A DNA stretch of 64,000 nt. It comes from Spirochaetia bacterium (lineage in GTDB: Bacteria > Spirochaetota > Spirochaetia > Sphaerochaetales > Sphaerochaetaceae). Below are positions 1 through 6,918 of the stretch, piece after piece; positions within the stretch are counted from its first letter, which is position 1, and each line of letters starts with the position of its first letter. Made by a program: the position numbers and the translations under genes. The notes below the pieces were generated by a model. The model was not told where the DNA came from and did no database searches. It saw nothing but the letters and a program-made list of their open reading frames with translations. The stretch covers positions 310,001 to 374,000 of the forward strand of contig JAKVOU010000001.1 of assembly GCA_022482625.1 (NCBI GenBank). Direction: 5' to 3'.

Positions 1-2
1 TG

Positions 3-341
3 AACAGTGATGGCAACGGATATCTCAATCCCCAGCATCCCTTGCATAGCCTTGCTTCCAAACTGGTTTCCAATGTGTACAACAGGGGGTATGAGGCTAA
101 GGCCCAACTGTGTAGCGAACTTGCAAAAAAATGCAATTGTGACGGTGTCATCCATTTTGCCCATTGGGGCTGCAAGCAGACCAGCGGGGGAGTCAACATA
201 CTGAAGAAAAGGTTGCAGGAAGATGGGATTCCTCTTCTGTTGCTGGACGGCGATGCTGTGGACAGGCGTAACGACGGAGCTGGTCAGATACGGACAAGGG
301 TAGAGGCTTTCATGGAGATGTTGTCAGGAGAAAAGAAATGA
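3..341 (+). CDS. 2-hydroxyacyl-CoA dehydratase-family protein, C-terminal part (cut by window edge)
   Basis: The reading frame is open from the first bases of the window and ends at TGA 339-341, so only the last ~112 residues are present. The tail resembles the C-terminal domain of HgdB/FldB-type 2-hydroxyacyl-CoA dehydratase subunits: a Cys-rich segment with a His-Trp-Gly-Cys-Lys-Gln motif, which in this family lies close to an iron-sulfur ligand, then a Leu-Asp-Gly-Asp strand and a final Gln-Ile-Arg-Thr-Arg-Val-Glu-Ala-Phe helix typical of these subunits. The stop overlaps the start of the next gene (ATGA), so the two are translationally coupled. The family removes water from 2-hydroxyacyl-CoA through a ketyl radical, using [4Fe-4S] clusters. 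The substrate cannot be told from this fragment. Confidence 0.75.
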   Translation, partial: NSDGNGYLNPQHPLHSLASKLVSNVYNRGYEAKAQLCSELAKKCNCDGVIHFAHWGCKQTSGGVNILKKRLQEDGIPLLLLDGDAVDRRNDGAGQIRTRVEAFMEMLSGEKK

Positions 342-2083
342 TTGCCTATGTGTGCAAGTATACTCCGATTGAAGTCTTCCAGGCTATGGGAGAGGAAACG
401 ATACTGCTTGAAGGTGCTGCAGGACAGTGTACTGAGGCTGAAAGCTGCATGCATCCGAATCTCTGCAGCTACGCAAAGGCGGCTTATGAGACTTTGGTCA
501 GGCATCCTGAGTATGAGGGAATAATCCTCACCTCCTGCTGTGACAGCATCAACAGGCTTTACGACAACCTATGCCGACGTTTTCCTAAGCGTTTTATCTA
601 TTTGCTTGATTTGCCACGGAAAGTCAATGACAGTTCCGTCATGTTGTACCGTAGGCAGATAGCGTTGATGGCTGAAGCATGGGAAGCCTACAAGGGAGAA
701 ATATTTGATCCTGTGGCGCTACAGGAGTATATTGGCAACGGCATCAGTCCGATAGCAGAAGATGCCGTTGCTTCTGAATCAAAGGATAGACTTCGTATCG
801 GCATCATGGGTGCCAGATGTTCCAAGAACCTGTATAGGCTCCTGAAGGCTGATAGGATTGTCTTTGACTTGACCTGTGCAGGTATCGGGCGGTCAATCAG
901 AAAATTGGCTTGTGACGATATCCTTACAGATTATGCACGTTCGCTCCTGGAGCAGCTACCTTGCATGAGAATGTGTGATGTTACCCGGCGGCTGGATCTG
1001 GTTCGGAGTCTGGAAGGCAAGGTGGATGGCATTATCTACCATGTGATCAAATTCTGTGATCTCTATCCCTATGAGTATTCCTTCATAAAGAAAGAGATCA
1101 GCGTACCTGTCAACTATATCGAGACTGACGGTACGGAAAGCAGTTCCGGCCAATTGCAGACAAGGATTGAAGCTTTTGAAGAAGAACTGCAGGCAAGACG
1201 CAATGAGGGGGAGGTTCCTGTGAGATTGATTGCAAGGTACAAGCATCACCACGATGCTGATAGGGATGAAAAGATACGGAGCAAGGGATATTTCCTTGGT
1301 ATCGACAGTGGTTCGACTTCGACCAATGCCGTTGTCATAGACAATGGATGCAGGTTGCTGGCAAGCTGCGTTATTCCGACAGGAGCACAGGTTGCAGACA
1401 GTGCCGCACAGGCCAAGGCAATGGTCCTGGGAAAAGCCGGCATCGGGACCAAGGACGTGTGCAGGATAGTCTCGACCGGATATGGCCGCAATGGCATAGT
1501 CGGCAGTGACCAGGACATTACTGAAATCTCATGCCATGCAAAAGGTGTGCATTTCCTTTTTCCTGACGTCCGGACTATCCTGGACATTGGGGGCCAGGAC
1601 AGCAAGGCGATAAGGATCAATGAAGCCGGCAGTGTCGTTGACTTTGTCATGAACGATAAGTGTGCCGCCGGCACAGGCCGCTTCCTTGAGATGATCAGCA
1701 GCACGCTGGATATCGGGCTTGAAGAGATGGGCCCATTGTCCCTTACGTCAAAAAAGGATGTTGAAATCAGCAGTATGTGTTCAGTGTTTGCTGAAAGTGA
1801 AGTCATTTCCCTTGTTGCGGAGAACAAGGAATTGGCCGATATCATCCATGGTGTGCACAAGACGATTGCAAAAAAGGGCTTGGCACTGATGAAGCGTGTA
1901 GGACTTGAATCTGAGTACTGTATGAGCGGCGGAGTTGCCCGTAATGTAGGAGTAGTGGAAGTGCTTTCCCAACTTCTGGACGCACCTGTGAAAGTCTATG
2001 GGCAACCTGATATCGTAGGAGCTTTGGGCGCTGCATTGTTTGCCAGACAAAAGCATCTGTCTACGGGAAACAGCGTAAAATGA
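338..2083 (+). CDS. Fusion of a 2-hydroxyacyl-CoA dehydratase-like domain and an ATP-dependent activase domain
   Basis: 581 residues. Residues 1-300 resemble an HgdB-type dehydratase subunit, with Cys at 6, 31, 37, 43, 67, 68 and 79 as likely cluster ligands. Its end repeats the Gln-x-x-Thr-Arg-Ile-Glu-Ala-Phe helix also seen at the end of the upstream gene. Residues 317-570 are a BcrAD/BadFG activase of the ASKHA fold: the phosphate-1 loop GIDSGSTST (from 321), the IGGQDSK loop near 418, and the two Cys (442 in DKCAAGTG, 481 in SSMCSVF) that in HgdC/CompA dimers hold one [4Fe-4S] cluster. In the family the activase uses ATP to push a low-potential electron into the dehydratase. Here the electron injector is joined to a dehydratase-like subunit and coupled (ATGA) to a second one, so activation and catalysis are probably stoichiometric. 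Substrate unknown. Confidence 0.82.
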   Translation: MIAYVCKYTPIEVFQAMGEETILLEGAAGQCTEAESCMHPNLCSYAKAAYETLVRHPEYEGIILTSCCDSINRLYDNLCRRFPKRFIYLLDLPRKVNDSSVMLYRRQIALMAEAWEAYKGEIFDPVALQEYIGNGISPIAEDAVASESKDRLRIGIMGARCSKNLYRLLKADRIVFDLTCAGIGRSIRKLACDDILTDYARSLLEQLPCMRMCDVTRRLDLVRSLEGKVDGIIYHVIKFCDLYPYEYSFIKKEISVPVNYIETDGTESSSGQLQTRIEAFEEELQARRNEGEVPVRLIARYKHHHDADRDEKIRSKGYFLGIDSGSTSTNAVVIDNGCRLLASCVIPTGAQVADSAAQAKAMVLGKAGIGTKDVCRIVSTGYGRNGIVGSDQDITEISCHAKGVHFLFPDVRTILDIGGQDSKAIRINEAGSVVDFVMNDKCAAGTGRFLEMISSTLDIGLEEMGPLSLTSKKDVEISSMCSVFAESEVISLVAENKELADIIHGVHKTIAKKGLALMKRVGLESEYCMSGGVARNVGVVEVLSQLLDAPVKVYGQPDIVGALGAALFARQKHLSTGNSVK

Positions 2084-2135
2084 ACAGCAATCAGGTATGC
2101 CATCGGAAAATTATCCAAAAAATTAGAAAACCGTA

Positions 2136-2162
2136 TTGACGAAACATCCAATCCATTATATC
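2136..2162 (+). promoter_or_regulatory. Putative promoter of the tRNA-Met gene
   Basis: TTGACG at 2136-2141 could be a -35 box, with an A/T-rich TATATC at 2157-2162 as -10 (spacer 15; shifting one or two bases gives 16-17 with a poorer -10). It lies about 40 nt before the mature tRNA end, a usual distance. Confidence 0.4.
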
Positions 2163-2202
2163 GTAGCGAACGTGTCCGGCGCCTTCCAGTCACAATCCTT
2201 TT

Positions 2203-2275
2203 GGCGGCATAGCTCAGGTGGTAGAGCGAACGGCTCATATCCGTTATGTCAGGGGTCCGAATCCCTTTGCCGCTA
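2203..2275 (+). tRNA. tRNA-Met (anticodon CAU)
   Basis: A full cloverleaf can be drawn. The acceptor stem 2203-2209/2268-2274 has a closing G-T pair; the D-arm is GCTC/GAGC; the anticodon stem AACGG/CCGTT carries loop CTCATAT with anticodon CAT; the T-arm spans 2251-2267; the discriminator is A at 2275. No CCA is encoded. The acceptor starts with G-T and the anticodon stem lacks three consecutive G-C pairs, so this is an elongator Met or the precursor of lysidine-modified tRNA-Ile2, not the initiator. The T-loop reads TCCGAAT, with C where U55 (pseudouridine) normally sits. Confidence 0.93.
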
Positions 2276-2280
2276 CTTTG

Positions 2281-2311
2281 CTTCCTGCTTTATCAGCAGG
2301 AAGTTTTTTTT
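2281..2311 (+). terminator. Rho-independent terminator after tRNA-Met
   Basis: A perfect 8-bp stem (CTTCCTGC at 2281-2288, GCAGGAAG at 2296-2303) with a 7-nt loop, followed by eight T (2304-2311). It starts 5 nt after the tRNA. It also lies just beyond the stop of the convergent thioredoxin gene. Confidence 0.9.
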
Positions 2312-2316
2312 GCCGT

Positions 2317-2637
2317 TCAAGCGGATGTATCGATCCAACTGTCTATGACAGCTTCGTTCTGTATGGTCCCTTCCATTCGTCTTACCAATCTGCCCTGTCT
2401 GTAGAGAAGAAGGGCCGGAATGGAATATACGACAAGCGTATCAACAAGATTACGTGCTTCATCCGTATTCAAGGTAACAATCTTCAGGTCCTTGTATTTC
2501 TTTTCTCTTCCAAGTGCTTCAAGGATTTCTCCTTGTATTTTGCACATACCGCACCATGGTGCCCAGAATTCAGCCAGTACCAGCTCATTTTCTGCCAATG
2601 TTGTTTCAAACTCATCTTCATTGATCGGGAAAGTCAT
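2317..2637 (-). CDS. Thioredoxin-like protein with WCGMC active site
   Basis: 106 residues. ATG at 2637 is preferred over an upstream TTG (2643) because an AAGGAG box lies 8 nt before it. The single thioredoxin domain has the strand Leu-Ala-Glu-Phe-Trp-Ala-Pro before W28-C29-G30-M31-C32, and the cis-Pro motif Ser-Ile-Pro-Ala near residue 75. Family role: dithiol-disulfide exchange in the cytoplasm (no signal peptide). Met replaces the usual Pro in the CGPC loop, a change that generally alters redox potential, so this may be a dedicated thioredoxin for a particular partner. Monocistronic; the tRNA terminator lies beyond its stop. Confidence 0.85.
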   Translation of the reverse strand: MTFPINEDEFETTLAENELVLAEFWAPWCGMCKIQGEILEALGREKKYKDLKIVTLNTDEARNLVDTLVVYSIPALLLYRQGRLVRRMEGTIQNEAVIDSWIDTSA

Positions 2638-2763
2638 ATGCAATCTCCTTCCTACAGTATAACTGAATCTGTTTTTACAATCTGTGACTAGGTTACCTTC
2701 GCTTTTGTGTTGACGTTGGTTGGGATTCCTGCGATATTTATCTATGACAAGGAGTGACTACAG

Positions 2764-2973
2764 ATGGAAAAGATGCAATACGTGTGTCCAAAATGCGGAT
2801 GTACGCATTATACGACCGATACGCTTCAGGCTACCGGAGGTAATTTCGCAAAGTTGTTTGATGTGCAGAACAAGAAATTCATAACGGTCAGCTGTTCCCA
2901 GTGCGGGTATACGGAGTTTTATAAGAAACAGAATTCCACAGGAATGGACATCCTGGATTTTCTGATGGGCTGA
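2764..2973 (+). CDS. Small zinc-ribbon protein
   Basis: 69 residues; start supported by AAGGAG at 2749-2754. Two Cys-x-x-Cys knuckles (Cys-Pro-Lys-Cys-Gly near residue 9 and Cys-Ser-Gln-Cys-Gly near 44) form a zinc ribbon, with a conserved-looking Thr-Gly-Gly-Asn-Phe-Ala-Lys stretch between them and a hydrophobic Met-Asp-Ile-Leu-Asp-Phe tail. It resembles short proteins annotated as predicted nucleic-acid-binding Zn-ribbon proteins; the actual role is unknown. The next gene starts 10 nt downstream and is probably co-transcribed. Confidence 0.75.
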   Translation: MEKMQYVCPKCGCTHYTTDTLQATGGNFAKLFDVQNKKFITVSCSQCGYTEFYKKQNSTGMDILDFLMG

Positions 2974-2983
2974 GGCTGATATA

Positions 2984-3760
2984 ATGATAGGTTTTTTCAT
3001 CAAGAAAGCTTTCTTTGATGCATGGGACAATCTTATTGGACTTGTGCTTTCGAACTTGGGGTTCCTTGCTTGTCTGCTTGGTCTGCTTGGGTCTTTTACC
3101 CTTTTTGGACATTCTACCTTGCTTGGGCTCATCTGCATGGTACTGTGTGTCGGATTGCTGTCCTTCCATGCCATCGGTATCTCCTCCGTAGTGGAAGCCT
3201 ATGGCGATTACAAACGTGTGGGTTGGGCAGGTTACAAAAAAAGCTTCAGGCTGTATTGGCGCCATGCTTTTCTTCTGTGGGGCGTACTGCTGGCTATGTT
3301 GCTGATGCTTGTGGTCGTCATGCCTTTTTACCTGCATGTCGGGAATTGGATCGGCCTGATGCTCGCAGTAATCATCTTCTGGGTCTTCCTTACGCTGTTG
3401 CTGTCTTTGCCGTACTATCTGCCGTTGATGATTCGCTTCAGTGGAGACAGACCGCTGAAGACCTTGAAGAAATGCTTTTTGGTTGCAATCGGTAATACAG
3501 GTGTTTCCTTTTTCCTCCTTGTATTCAACCTGATTCAAGTCGTGCTTGGCGTTCTTACCGTGGGACTGCTGTTCAGCGGATGCGGTATCATGCTGGCAAG
3601 TCAGGATGCCTTCAAGCTGTTGATGTATAAGCTTGATTATTTGGAAGAAAATCCAGATACCAAGGCAAAGGCTATACCGTGGGACGATATCCTGTATGAG
3701 GAAAAAGAAAATGTCGGACATCGTTCGTTGAAGGGAATGATCTTCCCTTGGAAGGACTGA
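2984..3760 (+). CDS. Uncharacterised polytopic membrane protein
   Basis: 258 residues with about five or six hydrophobic segments (roughly 17-40, 45-70, 95-117, 120-145, 165-195, 200-215). The N-terminus begins with an amphipathic Phe-Phe-Ile-Lys-Lys-Ala-Phe-Phe-Asp-Ala-Trp stretch, and a polar C-terminal tail ends Ile-Phe-Pro-Trp-Lys-Asp. The overall pattern recalls the YesL/DUF624 type of small membrane proteins, but I cannot assign it. It sits between the zinc-ribbon gene and the CYTH gene with gaps of 10 and 2 nt, so the three form one transcription unit. Confidence 0.7.
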   Translation: MIGFFIKKAFFDAWDNLIGLVLSNLGFLACLLGLLGSFTLFGHSTLLGLICMVLCVGLLSFHAIGISSVVEAYGDYKRVGWAGYKKSFRLYWRHAFLLWGVLLAMLLMLVVVMPFYLHVGNWIGLMLAVIIFWVFLTLLLSLPYYLPLMIRFSGDRPLKTLKKCFLVAIGNTGVSFFLLVFNLIQVVLGVLTVGLLFSGCGIMLASQDAFKLLMYKLDYLEENPDTKAKAIPWDDILYEEKENVGHRSLKGMIFPWKD

Positions 3761-3762
3761 GC

Positions 3763-4353
3763 ATGGCTGCAGAAATCGAACTCAAAGCCCATGTAGATGA
3801 CTGGCAGGCTCTTTTGGCCCGGATCAGGGAAACGTCTGGTATCTCAGCTGAAAGCTATCAGGAAAAAAGAGATGTTTACTTTGCAAGGAAAGGCAGTCTT
3901 GACCGACCGATGCTCAGATCCCGTCTTGAGCTTTCAGGTCCCGACAAGGAGCATCTGACCGGTTCAGTCCTGCTTACCTGCAAGGACAAGATGGAAAAAG
4001 ATGGTATCGAGGTCAACCACGAAATTGAATTTTCAGCTCCGGGCAGTGATTTTGCCCAGACTATTGTCTTCTTCAAGGCGCTTGGCTATGAAGTATGGCT
4101 GGAAAAAGAGAAAATCGGTTATTCCTTTATGCTGGACAAGTATCATGATACACTCCATGTAGAATTGATTGAAGTGCCACCGCTCGGATGGTTCCTTGAA
4201 ATGGAATTCTGCCTGCCGGACGGGATTGACAAGTCACAGGCTGAAAGCTACCGTTCCTACCTCATGCAGGCACTTGCTCTTTTCGGCATTCCTGCCGACA
4301 GAATCGAAGATCGCTATTACATGCAGATGCTCAAGCCAGAACTATGGCATTGA
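3763..4353 (+). CDS. CYTH-domain protein (class IV adenylate cyclase / triphosphatase type)
   Basis: 196 residues. I chose ATG 3763, with an AAGGA box 8 nt upstream, over TTG 3748, which lies in the previous gene's tail. The start carries the Glu-Ile-Glu-Leu-Lys signature of CYTH metal-binding tunnels; further charged strands follow: Arg-Ser-Arg-Leu-Glu, Leu-Thr-Cys-Lys-Asp-Lys, Glu-Ile-Glu-Phe, Glu-Lys-Glu-Lys-Ile-Gly-Tyr, and Phe-Leu-Glu-Met-Glu near 145. The fold hydrolyses triphosphates or makes cAMP (CyaB). Which reaction applies cannot be read from sequence. Its 3' end overlaps the convergent membrane-protein gene by 23 nt. Confidence 0.8.
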   Translation: MAAEIELKAHVDDWQALLARIRETSGISAESYQEKRDVYFARKGSLDRPMLRSRLELSGPDKEHLTGSVLLTCKDKMEKDGIEVNHEIEFSAPGSDFAQTIVFFKALGYEVWLEKEKIGYSFMLDKYHDTLHVELIEVPPLGWFLEMEFCLPDGIDKSQAESYRSYLMQALALFGIPADRIEDRYYMQMLKPELWH

Positions 4354-5113
4354 GCAACAGTGAGAACGAGATGAATCCCAATGACATGAAAATAGGATTT
4401 GTCTTTGCCACCTTGTCTTCCTTTACTACAATAAACAGCAATGACGACAAGCAAAGGAAGATACTTGTCGAAACAGTAAGCAAGGTACCACTGCACATAA
4501 GCAATGTAAAAGGCAATATTGCACTCATGATCATGTGAAGATATACTGCAGTCTTTGTCCCCATACTAAGGAACAGCAGTGAGAGTGCCGATTCAATGAA
4601 GGCAATGAACAGCACGATGGTAAAGGCTGCCGGCTTTATCAAAGAGGCATAGGTAAGGCTGCAGACCAGCAGAGTCAGGACCTTGAGGGCTTGGCTTACA
4701 TTGAACATTGCTTTCCTGTTTGGGTTTGTCTTGTCCATGAGATGATAGATGGAATCCGTGACGAACAATGCGACGAAATCGAGAAAAGTTGATCCGAATA
4801 CGATTGCTTGGAAAAATGAAAGATCTCTCAGATGGTAGACGCTGGGATACTTGCCAAGAATGAACAAGGCAATGAAAGCCAGGGCAATTGCAGCTGAAAT
4901 GATATCCAATACAGCATTGAATACACCTGCAGGTCTATAACTTTGTTCACCATCTTTGTTGTGATAGTGTTCACTGTCATACTTGAAACTGAAGCCTGTG
5001 CCGTTCTTGAGGCTGCAGGTGAAGTTTACTTTGTTGACGTTCTCAGCATGATCAGCAATCTGACCAACCTGTGACTTGAATTCCTTGAACATTTCATTGA
5101 GATTTTCGTCCAT
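4331..5113 (-). CDS. Membrane protein, possibly a distant hemolysin-III relative
   Basis: 260 residues. An ~85-residue soluble N-terminal part contains Asn-Lys-Val-Asn-Phe-Thr and a Tyr/His-rich stretch; about seven transmembrane segments follow to the C-terminus. A Ser-Ile-Tyr-His motif at the end of one helix, then an Asn-Arg-containing linker and another helix, resembles the Ser-x-x-Tyr-His element of the HlyIII/adiponectin-receptor fold. The later His-x-x-x-His element of that family is not clear, so the resemblance is weak. It ends inside the tail of the CYTH gene and starts 3 nt after the stop of the acyltransferase gene, with which it probably forms an operon. Confidence 0.6.
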   Translation of the reverse strand: MDENLNEMFKEFKSQVGQIADHAENVNKVNFTCSLKNGTGFSFKYDSEHYHNKDGEQSYRPAGVFNAVLDIISAAIALAFIALFILGKYPSVYHLRDLSFFQAIVFGSTFLDFVALFVTDSIYHLMDKTNPNRKAMFNVSQALKVLTLLVCSLTYASLIKPAAFTIVLFIAFIESALSLLFLSMGTKTAVYLHMIMSAILPFTLLMCSGTLLTVSTSIFLCLSSLLFIVVKEDKVAKTNPIFMSLGFISFSLLLNAIVLA

Positions 5114-5116
5114 TTG

Positions 5117-5797
5117 TCAACTCCAGAATTTATTTGTCTTGAGATCATCGATGAGGCGGTAGATTTCTTCCTGGAGCTGGTCCAGAATCATCTGCTCCGC
5201 TTTCTTTTGATCAGTTTTCGCGGTTTCCAAGGCGTCTGGGAATTCCATGGGCCTTCCGATATTCGCATAGTAGTTACGTGAGACAATGGTAAGATTCCGA
5301 CCTGCTGCGGCGCTATGCCTGTGCCTGACCCTTCTGCGAGGAGCCAGCAGGCCTATCGGGATAATCGGAACATGTTTTTTCAGGTACATTCGGGCAATCC
5401 CGGGTTTGAAATTCTCCATCTTTTCCATTATATTCAGTTTTCCTTCAGGAAAGATATAAATATTCTCGCCCTTGTCCAGATAGGTAACTGCCCTGTCCAC
5501 GACTTTTGCTCTGTTTTCCTTTGTGTCAGCAGGAATCTGTTCCATCCATCGAAGCAGGTGCCGTACAAACTTTATGGTGAACCCAGGACCGATGACCATG
5601 TGCAGGGGGCCATCACTCAGAGTAGTGACGAAATGCACGTCAGAAGAAGAAAAATGATTGGAGCAGAATATCTTTGGCCCCTTCGGAAGTTCCTGGGCCT
5701 GCCATACCTGAAAGTCATAACTGATCTGAAGTGAGGCTTTTGTAAAAAGTCTGTACACACCATTTAAAAATCTGGATAGCAGTTTCACGATAAGCAT
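5117..5797 (-). CDS. Lysophospholipid acyltransferase (PlsC family)
   Basis: 226 residues. The Asn-His-x4-Asp catalytic motif is present as NHFSSSD near residues 47-53, and the substrate-phosphate motif FPEG near 118. A Pro-Ile-Ile-Pro-Ile-Gly strand follows (family block IV). The N-terminal ~20 residues are hydrophobic/amphipathic and may bind the membrane. Expected reaction: acyl transfer to the sn-2 position of 1-acyl-glycerol-3-phosphate in phospholipid synthesis. A short Arg-rich segment (Arg-Arg-Arg-Val-Arg-His-Arg-His) follows the block-IV strand. First gene of a two-gene unit with the membrane protein; divergent from the parvulin. Confidence 0.85.
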   Translation of the reverse strand: MLIVKLLSRFLNGVYRLFTKASLQISYDFQVWQAQELPKGPKIFCSNHFSSSDVHFVTTLSDGPLHMVIGPGFTIKFVRHLLRWMEQIPADTKENRAKVVDRAVTYLDKGENIYIFPEGKLNIMEKMENFKPGIARMYLKKHVPIIPIGLLAPRRRVRHRHSAAAGRNLTIVSRNYYANIGRPMEFPDALETAKTDQKKAEQMILDQLQEEIYRLIDDLKTNKFWS

Positions 5798-5886
5798 CGT
5801 AGTGGTTATATTCTTTCAGGTCAACAAGGAAGGCATTTACAAACAGTCATTCTGTGCGTATCTTTATGGGCAAGAGGTAGTTTGTC

Positions 5887-6165
5887 ATGCAGTATAGGGC
5901 ATCACATATTTTGGTCAAGGACAAGGCTCTTGCAGATATGATCTGCAAGAAGGCAAAGGGTGGGACAGACTTTGCAAGGCTTGCAAGGGAGTACTCGACT
6001 TGTCCATCAAAGAGTAAAGGTGGAGATCTGGGATGGTTCGGTCCTGGTCAGATGGTTCCTGAATTCGAAAGGGCAGTACAGAAAATGGGCTATGGAAGCA
6101 TCAGCACTCCTGTGCATACCAAGTTCGGATATCATATCATCAAGAAAACGGGCATGAAGGATTAG
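5887..6165 (+). CDS. Parvulin-type peptidyl-prolyl isomerase
   Basis: 92 residues forming one rotamase domain: Ala-Ser-His-Ile-Leu-Val-Lys at the start, Phe-Ala-Arg-Leu-Ala-Arg-Glu-Tyr-Ser, Gly-Gly-Asp-Leu-Gly-Trp-Phe, Met-Val-Pro-Glu-Phe-Glu and the terminal Phe-Gly-Tyr-His-Ile-Ile. This matches stand-alone PpiC-like parvulins in length and motif order. No signal peptide, so it is cytoplasmic. Role: cis-trans isomerisation of prolyl bonds during protein folding. Divergent from the acyltransferase. Confidence 0.92.
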   Translation: MQYRASHILVKDKALADMICKKAKGGTDFARLAREYSTCPSKSKGGDLGWFGPGQMVPEFERAVQKMGYGSISTPVHTKFGYHIIKKTGMKD

Positions 6166-6190
6166 CAGAGGTATACAAAGTCTGGAAAGT

Positions 6191-6910
6191 TTATTGTCCG
6201 GCAGCGGTATCCTTGACAGCGGCAGGGTCAGGTCCTGTTGTCTGGCTCTGCTCGTCATCTGTGATACCATTGAGTTCCTTCCATTTTTCCTTGTCGGCCT
6301 GATAGAGGAATATCTGATAGCTGATCTCATCCGGATGATATTTCGCAAGATAGTAATATGCTTCGCCGGCATAGTCGGCTGTCTTGCTGAGCTGCAATGC
6401 TTCCTTCTCCAGGAGGGCAAGATAGACCGTACGGTCGGCATCATCAGCAGGTAGCGTATCAATGTAGGTCGAGAGGGCTTTGAGATAAGCCAAATGGGTC
6501 TGTCCATCTGCCGGATTGAGGGCAAGGCTTCTTGCATAGCAATCCAGTGCTTCCCTGTAGTTCTTCTGATAGTACAGTATCCTTGCCTTTATCTGAAGGA
6601 ATTCAAGGTAATTGGGATGTTCCTTGAATCCGTTGTCAGCTCGTTGCAGGGCCAAGTCAAACTTTCCTGACTCACAGAGGGCAAGGATGCTGTCATATAA
6701 TGCCGCAGGGTTTTTTCTGTCCAGTGCCAAAGCTTTGTCAAATTCGGTAAGGCTTGCATCAAAGTCTTTTCTGTCCAGAAGAGCAGTTCCTGCCTGCAGA
6801 TGGGTTTCAACCCGACTGTCAGTCGAGGAACTGGTTGCACAGGAAGCACACAGCAGACTGCATATGAAAAGCAGGAGAGCCGGTAAGAAACTGCTTCTGG
6901 ACATGGACAT
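6191..6910 (-). CDS. TPR-repeat lipoprotein
   Basis: 239 residues. A signal peptide ends in a lipobox (Leu-Cys-Ala-Ser-Cys near residue 24), followed by a Ser/Thr linker and three to four tetratricopeptide repeats from about residue 38 to 150 (Ala-Leu-Ala-Leu-Asp-Arg-Lys-Asn-Pro and Ser-Leu-Ala-Leu-Asn-Pro-Ala-Asp are typical TPR junctions). It is probably a membrane-anchored scaffold facing the periplasm. It starts 8 nt after the stop of the UPRTase-like gene. Partner unknown. Confidence 0.85.
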   Translation of the reverse strand: MSMSRSSFLPALLLFICSLLCASCATSSSTDSRVETHLQAGTALLDRKDFDASLTEFDKALALDRKNPAALYDSILALCESGKFDLALQRADNGFKEHPNYLEFLQIKARILYYQKNYREALDCYARSLALNPADGQTHLAYLKALSTYIDTLPADDADRTVYLALLEKEALQLSKTADYAGEAYYYLAKYHPDEISYQIFLYQADKEKWKELNGITDDEQSQTTGPDPAAVKDTAAGQ

Positions 6911-6918
6911 GCTGCTAC

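Noticed and set aside
1246-1860. 204-codon minus-strand frame inside the dehydratase/activase fusion
   Set aside because: It lies opposite the activase domain with both cluster cysteines; no support of its own.
2888-3721. 277-codon minus-strand frame rich in Gln and His opposite the membrane-protein gene
   Set aside because: The composition is the reverse complement of hydrophobic codons, and the plus-strand genes are contiguous with good ribosome sites.
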